Source: Rehmannia glutinosa (taxonomy: Eukaryota; Streptophyta; Magnoliopsida; Lamiales; Orobanchaceae). Taken from it: DNA of 64,000 nt. The notes under the pieces are model-generated. The model was not told the origin of the DNA, did no database searches, and saw nothing but the letters and a program-made list of their open reading frames with translations. How positions within the stretch are numbered: position 1 is the first letter of the stretch; each line of letters opens with the position of its first letter. Shown piece by piece: positions 21,701 through 32,060 of this stretch. The translations under genes and the position numbers were made by a program. The stretch spans positions 28,444,075 to 28,508,074 of the forward strand of contig CM071935.1 in the NCBI GenBank assembly GCA_016081115.2, in the 5' to 3' direction.

Positions 21701-24419
21701 TGAACATTACAAAAAACCCCTTGTCTTACATTTTCTCCCTTCATAAGCCAAAAAAAAATAAATAAATAAATTTCAAAACCCCCTGATATTTGTAGAAATA
21801 CAGTTGCCCCCTTCAATTTACGACAATCAAATTTTAGGAGGCTTTTTGTAATTTTAAAACATCTGTGTTTTGTAATTAGCCCAAACCTCAGGGGGGCTTT
21901 TGTAGTTATCCCAAATTTTAAAAATTGTTCTCTGTATGTGTATCCGTGTGTGTCCACCTGTCTGTTTCTTTTGGAAGTTTCATCAGTTATTTGCTTCAAA
22001 TTTGCCGTTGCAGCATATTTTCCGCCCTCTTTCTAGCTTTTTCTTGATGCTTTACATTTTATAGTAATCATTCATTGGATATGTTCAGATGTTGTTACCC
22101 TTAACGGCTTAACGCCAGTCTTATCGTTTCAAATTGTCGTTTTGGCAGAAACTCGTGGATGCGTGTTCTGAAATGGCTGAAGGCTTGCTAAGAGATAAGT
22201 ATGGGAAAGAGGTCATATATGAGGTTAGTTATAACCTTTTGGGATAATTACAAAAACGGGAAAATTGCAAAATTGGTCCTGTATCTATAGGGGTATTGCA
22301 AAATTAGTCCTGTAACTTTTGAAGTTGCAATTTTAGTCCTTTGCCAATTTTATCCCTTAGCAAAAATAACAATTTTAATTATGTAATTTTTAAGATTTGA
22401 CAACTTTAGTCTTTTATTTTTTAGTTGTGGTAATTTCGGTCCTATTATTAAAAATAACCATTTTGGCATATTTTTATGTGTTTTTGTATTTTAATAATTA
22501 AGAAATAATACATATTGAACTCGTGTCTCAAATTTTAATCTGGATTCATAAATTTAAAATGCTTATTTCATATCATGAGGCAATCTATAGTATAAATGAT
22601 AAATAAATTCTACTCAATTAAATAAAATATAGGTTGTGATACCATTTTAAACTTGATCTTAGGTATATTGATTATTTTGGCTATCAAGGGCATTTCGGGA
22701 ATAATTGAAATTTTGAAATAGCCCTTAGGACCAAATTTGCATCAACGTATAACTTATAGGACCATAACTGCAAAAATCTATAACTTACGGGACCAAAATT
22801 GCAAAAAGACAAAACATACAGGACTAAAATCGCAATTTCAAAAGTTACAGGACTACTATTGCAATACCCCTATAGATATAGGACTAATTTTATATTTTTC
22901 CCTTACAAAAACTACTCTTGAGGTTTGGGTTAATTACAAAAAAAACCTAGACATGTTTGAAAATTGCGAAAAACTCCTTGAGTTTTGATTCAGTGTTGAG
23001 TATAAGGGGGTAATTGTAATATGTTCGGGATCAACTTTGTGTTTTGGTGGTAGAGTCTTGTGTCGTAAAGGCGATTGAACCGGGTTCGATCCGGTACTAG
23101 TGAGTGTGTCCCTTCCCCTACTATCCCCCATTGTACTAAAAAAAAAATTGTAATATGTTCACAAATGTAAGATGGGGTGTTTGAAATGATTCCCCTTAGA
23201 GGGGGTAAAGTATAATACAGAATCAAACCTCAAGGGGTTTTTTGTAATTTTCAAAAACTTTTGGGTTTTTTTGTAATCAATCCAAACCTCAGGGGTAGTT
23301 TTTGTAATTATCCTTAACTCCTTTTTTTTTAAAATTTTTTAATTGTAATTTATGTTTCTGTTATTTTAGTAGCAAAAAGGTTCCAATTTCAAATGTTTAT
23401 TCATTTGCTCACTAGTGATATAAACTATCACCTATTTGGTGCCCACGGATTATTGAGATGTATATTGGAAAATGCATTTAGGTTGCTACTGGTGGTGCTG
23501 ATGGAATACTCCACCCGACTTTGGATGAAAAGTTGGCTGGGTTACATGAAGCTATAGCTTCTATTGCCGCCCAGCCGAAGCCGGATGAACCAGAAAAAGA
23601 GCACATTTTGGAAAATTTTCATTCGAGTAGGGCCATTAGAAAACTTGTTCTAGATTGCCCTGCATTTGCTTCCACTCTATGGGAGAAAGCTCTGAAAGGG
23701 AATTGTGCAATTTGGGCCAAAGGTCACAGGTTAGACCACTTGTTCCAACGTTTTCCCATGTTTAGCATTTCTTGTGAGTTTTATTTGGGGTAAATTGCAA
23801 TTTAGTCTTGTACCTATAGGGGTGCGGAAAATTGGTTCTTTTTTAACTTTGTTTGGCAAAGTCACCCTGTATCTTTAGTAACTCTCGGATTCAGTCTTTG
23901 ATTCGCGGTTCGCCTAAATTCCAAAATTGTACAGAAAAGACAAACGAGCTGCATGTGAACCGAAAAATCGGGGATTTTCGAATCTCCAAGCAAAAAAATA
24001 GAGTTTTCGCTGATGTGTTGATGCCGAGTAAGGTGTTCAGGGCAGGAAACACACTTTTGGCTGGAGATTCGTAAATAACAATTTTTTTGCATTCAAGTGC
24101 AATTTACGTGAGATTTTCCAAGTAATTCTGAAATTCCCAATGATTGCTAAATCCGAGAGTTTTTTGAAGATGGGATTTTGCCAAACGGAAACTTAAGAAG
24201 TGACCAATTTTGTCGCACCCATAGTTACAAGACTAAATTTGCAATTTACCTGTTTCGAGTTATGTAATTTTCTCATATCATCATCGTCATCTTATTTTCA
24301 GTTCCAAGGTAATTAATGCATTCTTGGAAACCTCCGACTCTGTGGTAAAGGAGTTGGCTAAAGAAGAGTTGCAGCCTTTGATAGAGAGAGGTGATCTGTC
24401 TTTACCTGTTGTCGAATGA
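15777..24419 (+). CDS. APUM24: Pumilio homolog 24 (Puf6/PUM3-like nucleolar RNA-binding protein), 17 exons, 637 aa
   Basis: Exons: 15777-16034, 17553-17606, 18073-18134, 18271-18352, 18456-18579, 18704-18787, 19122-19236, 19747-19897, 20014-20127, 20247-20318, 20541-20591, 20673-20723, 21246-21353, 21461-21607, 22149-22223, 23482-23729, 24302-24419. Phases agree throughout; the sum is 1914 nt. Residues 1-110 are Lys-rich and nuclear/nucleolar-signal-like. Puf repeats follow, e.g. HVSSRVLQ (~145), NTYAVHLVTKM (~180), HMVGSLVIEHAY (~217), DGSRLGQL (~333) and DKFGNMVLV (~367). The CPL domain lies around 400-520 (LLRPNCSRYFSPDDL, EGLLRDKYGKEVIYE). Proteins of this family bind RNA in the nucleolus and are needed for rRNA processing; Arabidopsis APUM24 is essential for this. 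All junctions are GT-AG except intron 13 (GC-AG). It ends 821 bp from the convergent DnaJ gene. Identification is confident; exon borders are inferred without transcripts. Confidence 0.95.
20963..21130. mobile_element. Partial GGGATAATTAC-family MITE in Pumilio intron 12
   Basis: Arms are TAATTATAAAAAATCCCCTGG with GGCTAATTACCC on the left and CTAGCCTGTAAC with TTTGTAATTAGCC on the right. The outer ends are degraded. Confidence 0.6.
21354..21460 (+). other. GC-AG intron 13 of the Pumilio 24 gene
   Basis: The only donor that keeps phase 0 and drops the non-homologous reading is AAG|GCAACA; the acceptor is TTTATTTCAG. The intron is 107 bp. It joins ...PSLKNK to SESDGG within the CPL domain region. 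GC donors are known in about 1% of plant introns. An alternative GT at about 21387 would add non-conserved hydrophobic residues and break phase. Confidence 0.65.
21652..21912. mobile_element. GGGATAATTAC-family MITE in Pumilio intron 14
   Basis: It begins GGGATAATTACAAAACACCC and ends with CCTCAGGGGGGCTTTTGTAG then TTATCCC, an inverted-repeat pair. It is about 261 bp. Confidence 0.8.
22258..22902. mobile_element. 645-bp non-autonomous TIR element (MULE-like) with 10-bp target duplication
   Basis: Ends are GGGAAAATTGCAAAATTGGT and its diverged complement ACTAATTTTATATTTTTCCC. The direct repeat TTACAAAAAC flanks both sides (22248-22257 and 22903-22912). The arms carry further matching blocks (CCTATAGGGGTATTGCAA, and AAGTTACAGGACT or its complement). 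A 9-10 bp target duplication with GGGAAA ends suggests the Mutator superfamily. No coding. Confidence 0.85.
23027..23146 (+). mobile_element. tRNA-derived SINE (120 bp) with 14-bp target duplication
   Basis: A pol III-like A box (TGGTGGTAGAGTC, about 23047) and B box (GGTTCGATCC, about 23084) lie about 35 bp apart, as in tRNA-derived SINEs. The element ends in about 10 A residues. The direct repeat ATTGTAATATGTTC flanks it at 23013-23026 and 23147-23160. The perfect target duplication suggests recent insertion. It sits in the same orientation as the host gene. Confidence 0.9.
23789..24250. mobile_element. 462-bp TIR element in Pumilio intron 16
   Basis: The left arm GGTAAATTGCAATTTAGTC continues for about 100 bp as an inverted copy of the right arm (GACTAAATTTGCAATTTACC at 24231-24250), including a CTCTCGGATT/AATCCGAGAG pair. 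It is related in wording to the element at 22258-22902 but distinct. I could not define a target duplication. It stops 50 bp before the last exon's acceptor. Confidence 0.7.
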
Positions 24420-24668
24420 GTCGCGGCTAAAAACGAGTCAGTAATTGTGGCTGAACAGGAATAATTGCATCTTTCAGAGAGCGTTCTCTTGGTTTCATAT
24501 GAAAATTTTTGTAGCTTAAAGGAGTGACTATAGATGTGACAAAAACGGTGTTTTACTGTTTTATCGTTTTGTATGCACCATATACTGATATACGTACGAT
24601 GTCGATTTTCATGCGCAATTAAATCTTCTATTTCTTTTTTGTTCATTAGTTTGATCTTTTTTTTTAAA

Positions 24669-24887
24669 AGATAATTATAAATACTTGAGGTTTAACCTAT
24701 TACAAAACTACTCAATTATCTTTTAAAATTACAAATATCCCCTTGACATATCACATATGGTTATATTTACAAATTGCACCTATCGTACAAACAAATAATT
24801 GGATATTTTCTCTTCAAAAAAAAAAATATAATTGGATAATTTTTTAATTAGGCTAACACTTAAGGGGTAGATTTTGTAATTATATCT
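24669..24887. mobile_element. Diverged GGGATAATTAC-family MITE, 3' of Pumilio 24
   Basis: Arms AAGATAATTATAAATACTTGAGG and AAGGGGTAGATTTTGTAATTAT are diverged copies of the family ends. It lies in the spacer between the convergent genes. Confidence 0.6.
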
Positions 24888-24936
24888 TTTTTCTTTTTTA
24901 GTCTTTTTTATTTGTGTGTTTTATGAGTTATTTGAA

Positions 24937-25146
24937 GGGATAATTGCAAAAATAATACTTGAGGTTTGGGGTAATTACAAAAAAACACAGAAATGTTGTA
25001 AAATTACACCGAAAAAAAAAAAGAAAAAACGTTAAAGTTTGAGTCTGCCTTAAGTGCAAAGGGGCAACTGTAATATTTTCAAAAAATCTCTGCATTTTTT
25101 TTATTATTATTTACCCCAAAGCTTGGGTAGTTTTTGTAATTATCCC
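24937..25146. mobile_element. GGGATAATTAC-family MITE between the convergent genes
   Basis: It runs from GGGATAATTGCAAAAATAAT to GGTAGTTTTTGTAATTATCCC, about 210 bp, with an internal A-rich tract. Confidence 0.75.
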
Positions 25147-25240
25147 TTATTTAAAACATACAAGTTCAGGATCCAATGTGTAAGTCTGTAAAAATGTGGG
25201 GAAAAAAAATAAGTTTTGCAGTTTTCCAGCTCATGCACAA

Positions 25241-27573
25241 TCAATGGTCTCTTGTACTAGCACATCTAGACATAAAAGCCGATCTTTCCGATCGATACTG
25301 AAAAACAGGAGAGCTATTCATGGCCCTGTCATGCATGCTTCTGTTTCCTATTCTAAAACCAGCCCTCAAATCCTCCATCTTCTTCTGATTGATTGTTCTG
25401 AATTGAGGAGAGCCCTTGTACTGGTAATAGTCCGACGGGTTGAAAACCGGCAGCTCCGTTTTCGTCCCATTGGCATTCACAAATTCTCTTCTTGATGCTG
25501 TTGCAATATTGGCTATCAAACACTTCTCGATGGTGTTTGCGTCTTCCTTGAGTTTTGTTCGAAGCTCTTTCATGCGCCGGTTTATTCGATTGAATCTCGA
25601 CGTTTCTTGATGGGATTGTTTTTGAGTCTTTACATTTGTGGGATCAGTGTTGGTGTAAGAAGGGATTGTGTTGCATTTGATGCAGGAAATGGTGTGCCTC
25701 TCCGAATCAAATGCTGCTCTTCTTGCACTATCAGATAGACAAAAATATGCCTGTTGTGGCAAAGAATTTATGTCAGAAACTCACAATTCTCATGTCTTAA
25801 TAATCTGAAATCTTAATTTACATAACAATGTAAACAGTGTATGTGCGTATACACAAATATACACACGTCTCCGTATATAAAGCAAATATCGAAACTGGTT
25901 GGGAGTGTCCAAAAATGTCTTGTTCGATTTAAAAATAATCAATTTAGTGATGTAACTGATAAGAAGCTAGGATTGAACTGAGTCCAGATTTGGCCGAAAT
26001 TTTAAATTAGCCAAATATTATTGTGTCAAATACACGGCTTGAAAATGTTCGGGATTTTGGAATTTTCGGCCCGATTGTGTATTTCGACCTTCACATATAT
26101 GATTTGGTGCCCGCGGGAAGAAAGAGAATGTTGGCAAAATTGGACTTGAATTGTCATTTACCTTTTTGAGTCAAAGTGATAGCTCAAATGACATTTTTAA
26201 TCTGCTCTCATCAGCAACATTTTATGTCTCGAGGTGGGCATCAAGGGGAAGTCAAATTTAAGTAATTTGTGCAAAAAAACTTAGAAAGTTCCTATATTTT
26301 CAAGTCATGTACATTTCACGTGATAATACTCATTCAATTTTATAATTTTCATACAATTTTGGACCCAATTGGAGAGTTTTCTTGTCAGTTACAAGACTGT
26401 ATTGAATTATTGAATTCGAATAGAACTATTCTCAACACCCCATTTTTTACACCTGTTTTTTTAACTACTTTACCAATTTTGCAATTTTGCCCATATATGT
26501 ATATATGTATATGTATTGATCGAGTCTTATAAGTAACAATAACAATGATTCCTTTTTTTTTTTTTGAAGAAATAACAATGATTCTTGAAAGATGGAATAA
26601 ATCAATAAGAGCCATTTCAATTATTATTTCAAAATGAACATAAGCAATAAGGAAGCCCACCTCAGAAACAAGTTTAAATGCAGTTTCAGCCTTTGAGTGC
26701 TTGTTTTTATCAGGATGCAGCTGCAAAGCTGCAAATGAAAACGAGCAGATTCGTAAGAATAAGCTTAAGGACAATTACAAAAACTACCCTTGAGTTTGCC
26801 CAATTACAAAAAATCTAGCTAACTTTGAAAACTACAAAAAACACCTTTGAGGTTTATATTTATCTTGCATTTTTCACCTGTATTTAGTGGAGCTAACAAG
26901 AATTGCTAATATCATCAAATATTTTTACAATTACATCCCTCAAATTTTCTAAATATTACAAATAGTCGAAAGAAAAGTTGGGGTTGTTTGTTATATTTAG
27001 AAAAATTTAAGGGGTGTAATTGTAATTTACTTGGTGACACTGTGACCTCAATTGGGTTAAAATATAAAACGGATGTAATCTCAAGGGTGGTTTTTGTAAT
27101 TTTTAAAGTTAACACTATTTTTTCGAATCAGGCCAAGCTTTAGGGATAGTATATGTAATTTTCTCTAAGCAGAAAACCATACAAAATTTCAATTATCTAC
27201 CCTAAAATATAGTCCTTTATATTCCAGAAAAGATAAGAGATTTCATATACATATCATGCCATTATCCTTACCAAGCTTATGGTATTGCTTCCTTATCACA
27301 TATATATCTGAATTTTCATTAACCTGTCATAGGAAATGCAGCAAGAATAAACAACGTAATAAACGAAAAAATGTCACATTACAAGAAAAGAAAAAGGGAA
27401 AAATGGCAATCAAGAACTCAGAAAAAATAATAACATACTCTAAGCACAAGATACCAGTTGATAAATGGCGATTTGTTCGTATGTGGGTGGTGAAGATTTG
27501 CACGAGCCGATATCTCACAAATTTCTGTAGCTAACTGGGATTTTTCTTGTTCATTTCCTGCTATTATCCCCAT
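25241..27573 (-). CDS. J-domain (DnaJ) co-chaperone protein, 4 exons, 254 aa
   Basis: Exons on the - strand: 27439-27573, 27272-27323, 26661-26728, 25241-25750. They sum to 765 nt with consistent phase and GT-AG borders. The J domain spans about residues 39-103: WYLVLRV, then VIRKQYHKLALQL, the catalytic HPD at 67-69, DKNKH, FKLVSEAYFCLSD and the end RAAFDSER. HPD is the motif by which J proteins stimulate Hsp70 ATPase. No G/F-rich region or zinc-finger is present, so it is a short class III-type J protein. A basic middle (about 120-165) and the motif VFNPSDYYQYKGSP near 190-205 match a plant family of small J proteins; I do not recall its substrate. An in-frame ATG lies 72 nt upstream, but it would add a hydrophobic stretch; the start at 27573 gives the family-like MGIIxGxE opening. 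No transit peptide is evident. Confidence 0.93.
26769..27164. mobile_element. Diverged GGGATAATTAC-family MITE in the DnaJ gene intron 2
   Basis: The left arm is ACAATTACAAAAACTACCC and the right arm TAGGGATAGTATATGTAATTTT; between them are GTTTGAAAACTACAAAAAAC-type family words. It fills most of the intron (26729-27271). Confidence 0.65.
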
Positions 27574-28076
27574 TTGATAAAAAATACAGAAAGAAAAAAG
27601 AAGAACAAAACAGAGAGAAAATGTAATGTGAAGGGCAACAAGCATATAAATGGATGATAAATGTTATAAATGTAAGTAACTCTTTTTTAAATTTGAATAA
27701 ATGTATGCATTTAATTAGGAGTCAAATTGGAGCAGTTAAGAAAAAAGAGCTGGAACTTAGGGGATTTAGTATTGATTTTATTTATTTATTATTATTTGAA
27801 AATGGATCTGTTGAGAGATTAGAGATAATGTAGTGAGGCTATATTGCCTTGGAAATTTGGAATGGTTAGCCCATTTGATTTAATTAATTTTTTTAGTCTG
27901 TCCATGTAAATCAGATTTCCAATGAATTTTAAATTGACTAATAATTTGTCTTGCTCTTTGAGTTCAAATCAAGCATACTATAACTTTGGAATTAGTAGGA
28001 AAATAAGGTCATCTAATTGTGAATTTTTTTAGAATAGAACTACAGATCGTATTTGAGAATACTTCATTTGATTGTT

Positions 28077-28109
<33 letters not shown>

Positions 28110-30663
28110 TTATATTCTATTTTAAAGTCCAATATAAAAATAATTTTTTTGGTTGTTCATATAAATAATAGTATATATATTATTTGTAGACGTTCACCAA
28201 ATAAAAATAAAATTGCATATAAATCAATTTATTAATCTAAGTCTACACCATAATATATATGTTTTCTTTTACCTAATAGTCAATAGATGCAATATGCTCA
28301 ATACGGTTCTTCATAACATTGATAAACAACCTCACTAATTTTCTCCGTGAAGTAGTTCATTTTACTTAAAATAGGTTGTACTGTATAATATTTATTCCGG
28401 TATAATGTTGCACGTGAAGTAGTTCTTGTTTGTTTGCTTGGAAACACCCAGCCCCCGGGTAATAAATCTCTTAATTTCATCTCATAATTCATGTGGAAAT
28501 TTGGATAAAATGAGATTCTCCTATTGGGTGAGTACGTAGGAACCAATTTAACCATTTGGGAGTAATTTTTTATGGCCCATATTTAAATCTTATTTTTAGG
28601 TGTTTAGATTTTTATTTCATTGATTTTAATGGTAGCTTAATAATTTTATAACATTATGGATAAGTTAAGAAGGGCCAAGTAATAATTCCGTCACACACAA
28701 TTTATGATTTACCAGTTTTTCCTTTTCAAAGATATGGTTAGAGGAATTTACGGTGCTGAAGATTTATCAACTTAAGCTTTTTTTTTACCTTTCTATTTTC
28801 AATTGTTGGCGAAGTAATGCAATCATACCATAGTAAAAATGCAGTGACAAAGTAATAAATATGAAGCTAAAAATTGTATAAGTATTCAATCATGATGTAG
28901 TATACATGCAACAGACATATACTAAATATGCAATTATTTTTAACGTAAATATAATAAAAATCTATTTAAATATACTAATTATGCAAACTCAACGTACTAA
29001 ATATGCAATATGAATATACTAACATGCAATTATAAGACATATAAAGAAATTAGTATATATACAACAACAATATACTAACTATACAATCATGATAGAGTAT
29101 ACATGCAATATGCATATACTAAATGTGCAATTATATTTGGTGCGTGTTTAAGCACATTATATTTTATAGTATGAAAATATTCTGAGAATTATATGAATGA
29201 AGAGGAGAGTTCGTAGAAGAAGACGTCTTTCTTTGTCTACACTCTAATGATTCCTATATTTTTCACTAATAGACGTGATTGAGATGGAATGGAATATTCA
29301 AAAATATCTTCGAAGGCAAAACTCATGGGGAGTCTCTTGTGAGACCGTCTCACGGATCTAAAATCATGAGACGGTCGCCCCAACACCCAAACCCTGACCC
29401 AACCCACACCCAAGTACTGCTGTAACCTTTGAAACAACAAGAAAAAATTAAAATGTGACTCACCCAAAAATACTACTGTACAACTAGCCTTTGAAAAACA
29501 AGAAAAGTGGTAAGAAAAGGAATATTGGTCGCTGGAGGTTGTTTGACCGAAATCCCAACGTTGTGATTCGGAAAATGAGAAGTTGACGGCGATGATGACA
29601 ACAGTTTATTACCATGCTCAGAGATGTTGCCGATGGCTGGAGCTCGAAAATAGAGTTATTGTTGAAATAAGGTGCTCTTTGGCGTTAGTGCCACTAACTT
29701 CATAGAGCAGCCATCAAAATGGGCAGCGGAGGGCTCGAGGAGTGGTGGCACGGTAATTGAAGATGGCAAGTAAATTTTTGAGACACCATCATACGACCTC
29801 TTCTTGTTGCTGCATGTGGTAGAGCTTTTAGATCTCTTTTAAAGCACTCGAGAAAAAGTCATAAAATTAATGGGAATTATTTTCGCCAATTAGCTAGTAT
29901 CAAATTTGATCAAATACAAAATCAAGGGTAGTGATTGCGTGCAAGTAAAGTCAATTGTAGAAAACAGTTCTGGAAATGTGAAAGGCAAAAAAGAAATTAC
30001 ACATGAAGTTGTCAAAAAGATTTATGAAATAAACATTATCATGATATTCTAATACCTTTAAGCAAAAAAATTAATGATAACTGCTAATACTTATTAGGAA
30101 AAAACTGATATATTTCAGTACAACAACATTCTGATATCAATTTTATTATTTTGAGAACATATACTTATTAGAATAAAAATGATACTTATTTAATAAATAA
30201 ATGATACTGTTAATTAGTGGTGTATATAACTTTTCAAGTACATAAAACAGTTTTTGAATTTGAAAATATATACTTTTTGAGAGAAAATGATAATTTTTTA
30301 ATAAAAAAGGATATTGTTTTAGTCCAAAATGATACTATGTCACCACCTAATATTTTTAAATGGTCACCGTTGCCAAAAAAGTAATACTTTTCGAGAAAAA
30401 CTAATATTTTTAATTATCATAACACCAACATATACTTTTCATAGTAGAATTGATACTTTTGTGATAAAAGGTTATATTTTTTATAGGTAGTGGTATTTGA
30501 TTTAAAAAAAGTAATACTTTTTAAATAATAAATTATACCTTTTAATAAAAAATGATACTTTTGTTTTAATAAGAAGTGATATTTGTTTTTATAATAAGTG
30601 ATACTATTTTAATAAAAAGTGATATTTTTCCATAAGAAGTGATACTTTGTTTTAATAAAAATT
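27574..30663. other. AT-rich intergenic sequence with simple repeats
   Basis: (CA)n followed by (TA)n lies at 28077-28109. Loose repeats of TATACTAA and TATGCAA words occur at 28900-29130. At 29340-29380 GAGACCGTCTCACG is followed by ATGAGACGGTC, a short inverted pair. From 30060 to 30660 AGTGATACTTTT-type words recur. I see no gene. Confidence 0.5.
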
Positions 30664-32060
30664 AGAAAATTACACTAAGCCCCGGACTATTAGCATTTTT
30701 ACACTTTGCCCTACGAACTTGTTTTTGTTACACTTAACCATACATACTCTACATTTTTACACTTAGTCATACCATACACATCGGCGGCAACTTTTTCAAT
30801 CGAAAATTGAATACGTGACATGCACATGTGTTTCTTAAGCGGCATAATCGTCTATTCATATTGGTTCCGCTCAAATCGGTCACATGACTTGCACATGGGT
30901 CCAATCCCCTAAAAATCCCTAACTTTTCGGTTGCCAAAATAAAACCCTAAAAGTATCCTAATTCCTAACCAAATCCCTAATCATCGAAGATTGAAATCAA
31001 GAAATCATCCATATAATGATTCACATCGAGTCGCAATGGGTTGGAAGATTCGAAAAGACGATGACACAAGTATACCCCAAAGTAAATATTTGCCCTGATT
31101 ATGGTAAGCCCGTCATTTTTTTTTTCGCAAGGGGAGGATTAGTCGGGTTAAGTGAGATTTTTAATGTTAAAGTTGTTTTTGTTGGAATGGTGGGGTTAGT
31201 TTGTTGGTCTTTTTGGTGGTGTATTCTCTCGGTCAAAAATACTTTGGGTTTTTATATTGTTTGTGGGACATGTATGTTTGCTTGTGCTTTGGACCCCACA
31301 AAAATTTTGTTTTTGCATGTGCTTTGGTCCTACAAAATCTTATTATTTATTTTTATAAGTGTATTTATATAGACTCGGACCTCACTTTTTATTGTTCTCC
31401 CCACCCCAATAGGTTTTGGTCTTTGAATTTTTTACTATTAGAATGCATCATTTGTGGTTTGTTTGTTAATTTAGAGAAAATAGTATACGTACCCTAAGAA
31501 ATCACGTACATTGATTGGTGTCACCCTGATGAAATGTCACTAATTGAGTTAAGTAGTATGGCTACTGAGAAATAGGTTTGAAGTCTTTTATTTGCTTTCA
31601 TCCGAGTAGGGCTAGGGTGGATGATTGCGAGTAATTTGGTGCCAATACACAATGATGTAGATACTATGAATTTGGTGAATTTTGTGGATGAAAATAGGAT
31701 GGTTTGTGTGTATTTAGAACATGAGAAGATATGTCCATCTCTCTTGAGCCACATAATAGTGATGTACCTATGGAAGACATTCCAACTGTTGATGAACCCC
31801 TAAAATTTATTGGAGAAAATGAAAATAGCATTGACTTTAATGAGCATGTGCATGAGGGAGATTTAGGAAAAAATGATGTACTTGATGACAAAGACAGTAA
31901 TGAAAGTGATGATGAGCAATCAATAGGGTCAGACAGTGATAAATCAGTGGATTTTATTGACAGTGAATTTGATGTTTCAGATGATGATATACTGTTTGAT
32001 GATAACATAGATTCAAAAGTAGAATGGGGGGGATCAATATTGGTCTACACCAAATGCATC
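30664..32060 (+). pseudogene. MuDR-type MULE transposase N-terminal remnant
   Basis: The left part (30664-30760, 'aattacactaagcccc...cactttgccctac') looks like a MULE terminal repeat. Frames then give IDWCHPDEMSLIELSSMATE (about 31510-31570), VDENRMVCVYLEHEKI (about 31680-31730) and a long acidic tract rich in D, E and S (31760-32010). This order matches the N-terminal domain of plant MuDR transposases. Stops after MATEK and frame changes break it, and the DDE catalytic core is absent. Confidence 0.7.

Larger units (their letters stand above)
22241..23313. mobile_element. GGGATAATTAC-family MITE in Pumilio intron 15, split by two later insertions
   Basis: The left end GGGATAATTACAAAAAC is at 22241-22257 and the right end GGGGTAGTTTTTGTAATTATCC is at 23292-23313. 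Removing the TIR element (22258-22902 plus its 10-bp target copy) and the SINE (23027-23146 plus its 14-bp target copy) leaves about 284 bp, the same size as the intact copy at 46447-46728. Confidence 0.85.

Noticed and set aside
24287..24646. 119-codon - strand frame at the Pumilio 3' end
   Set aside because: It overlaps the last exon antisense and has no recognisable features.
27573..27645. Upstream in-frame ATG of the DnaJ gene
   Set aside because: It adds 24 hydrophobic residues not expected for this family; the downstream ATG gives the family-like N-terminus. A targeting role cannot be fully excluded.
28077..28109. (CA)n(TA)n tract as a regulatory element
   Set aside because: An ordinary compound microsatellite far from any gene start.
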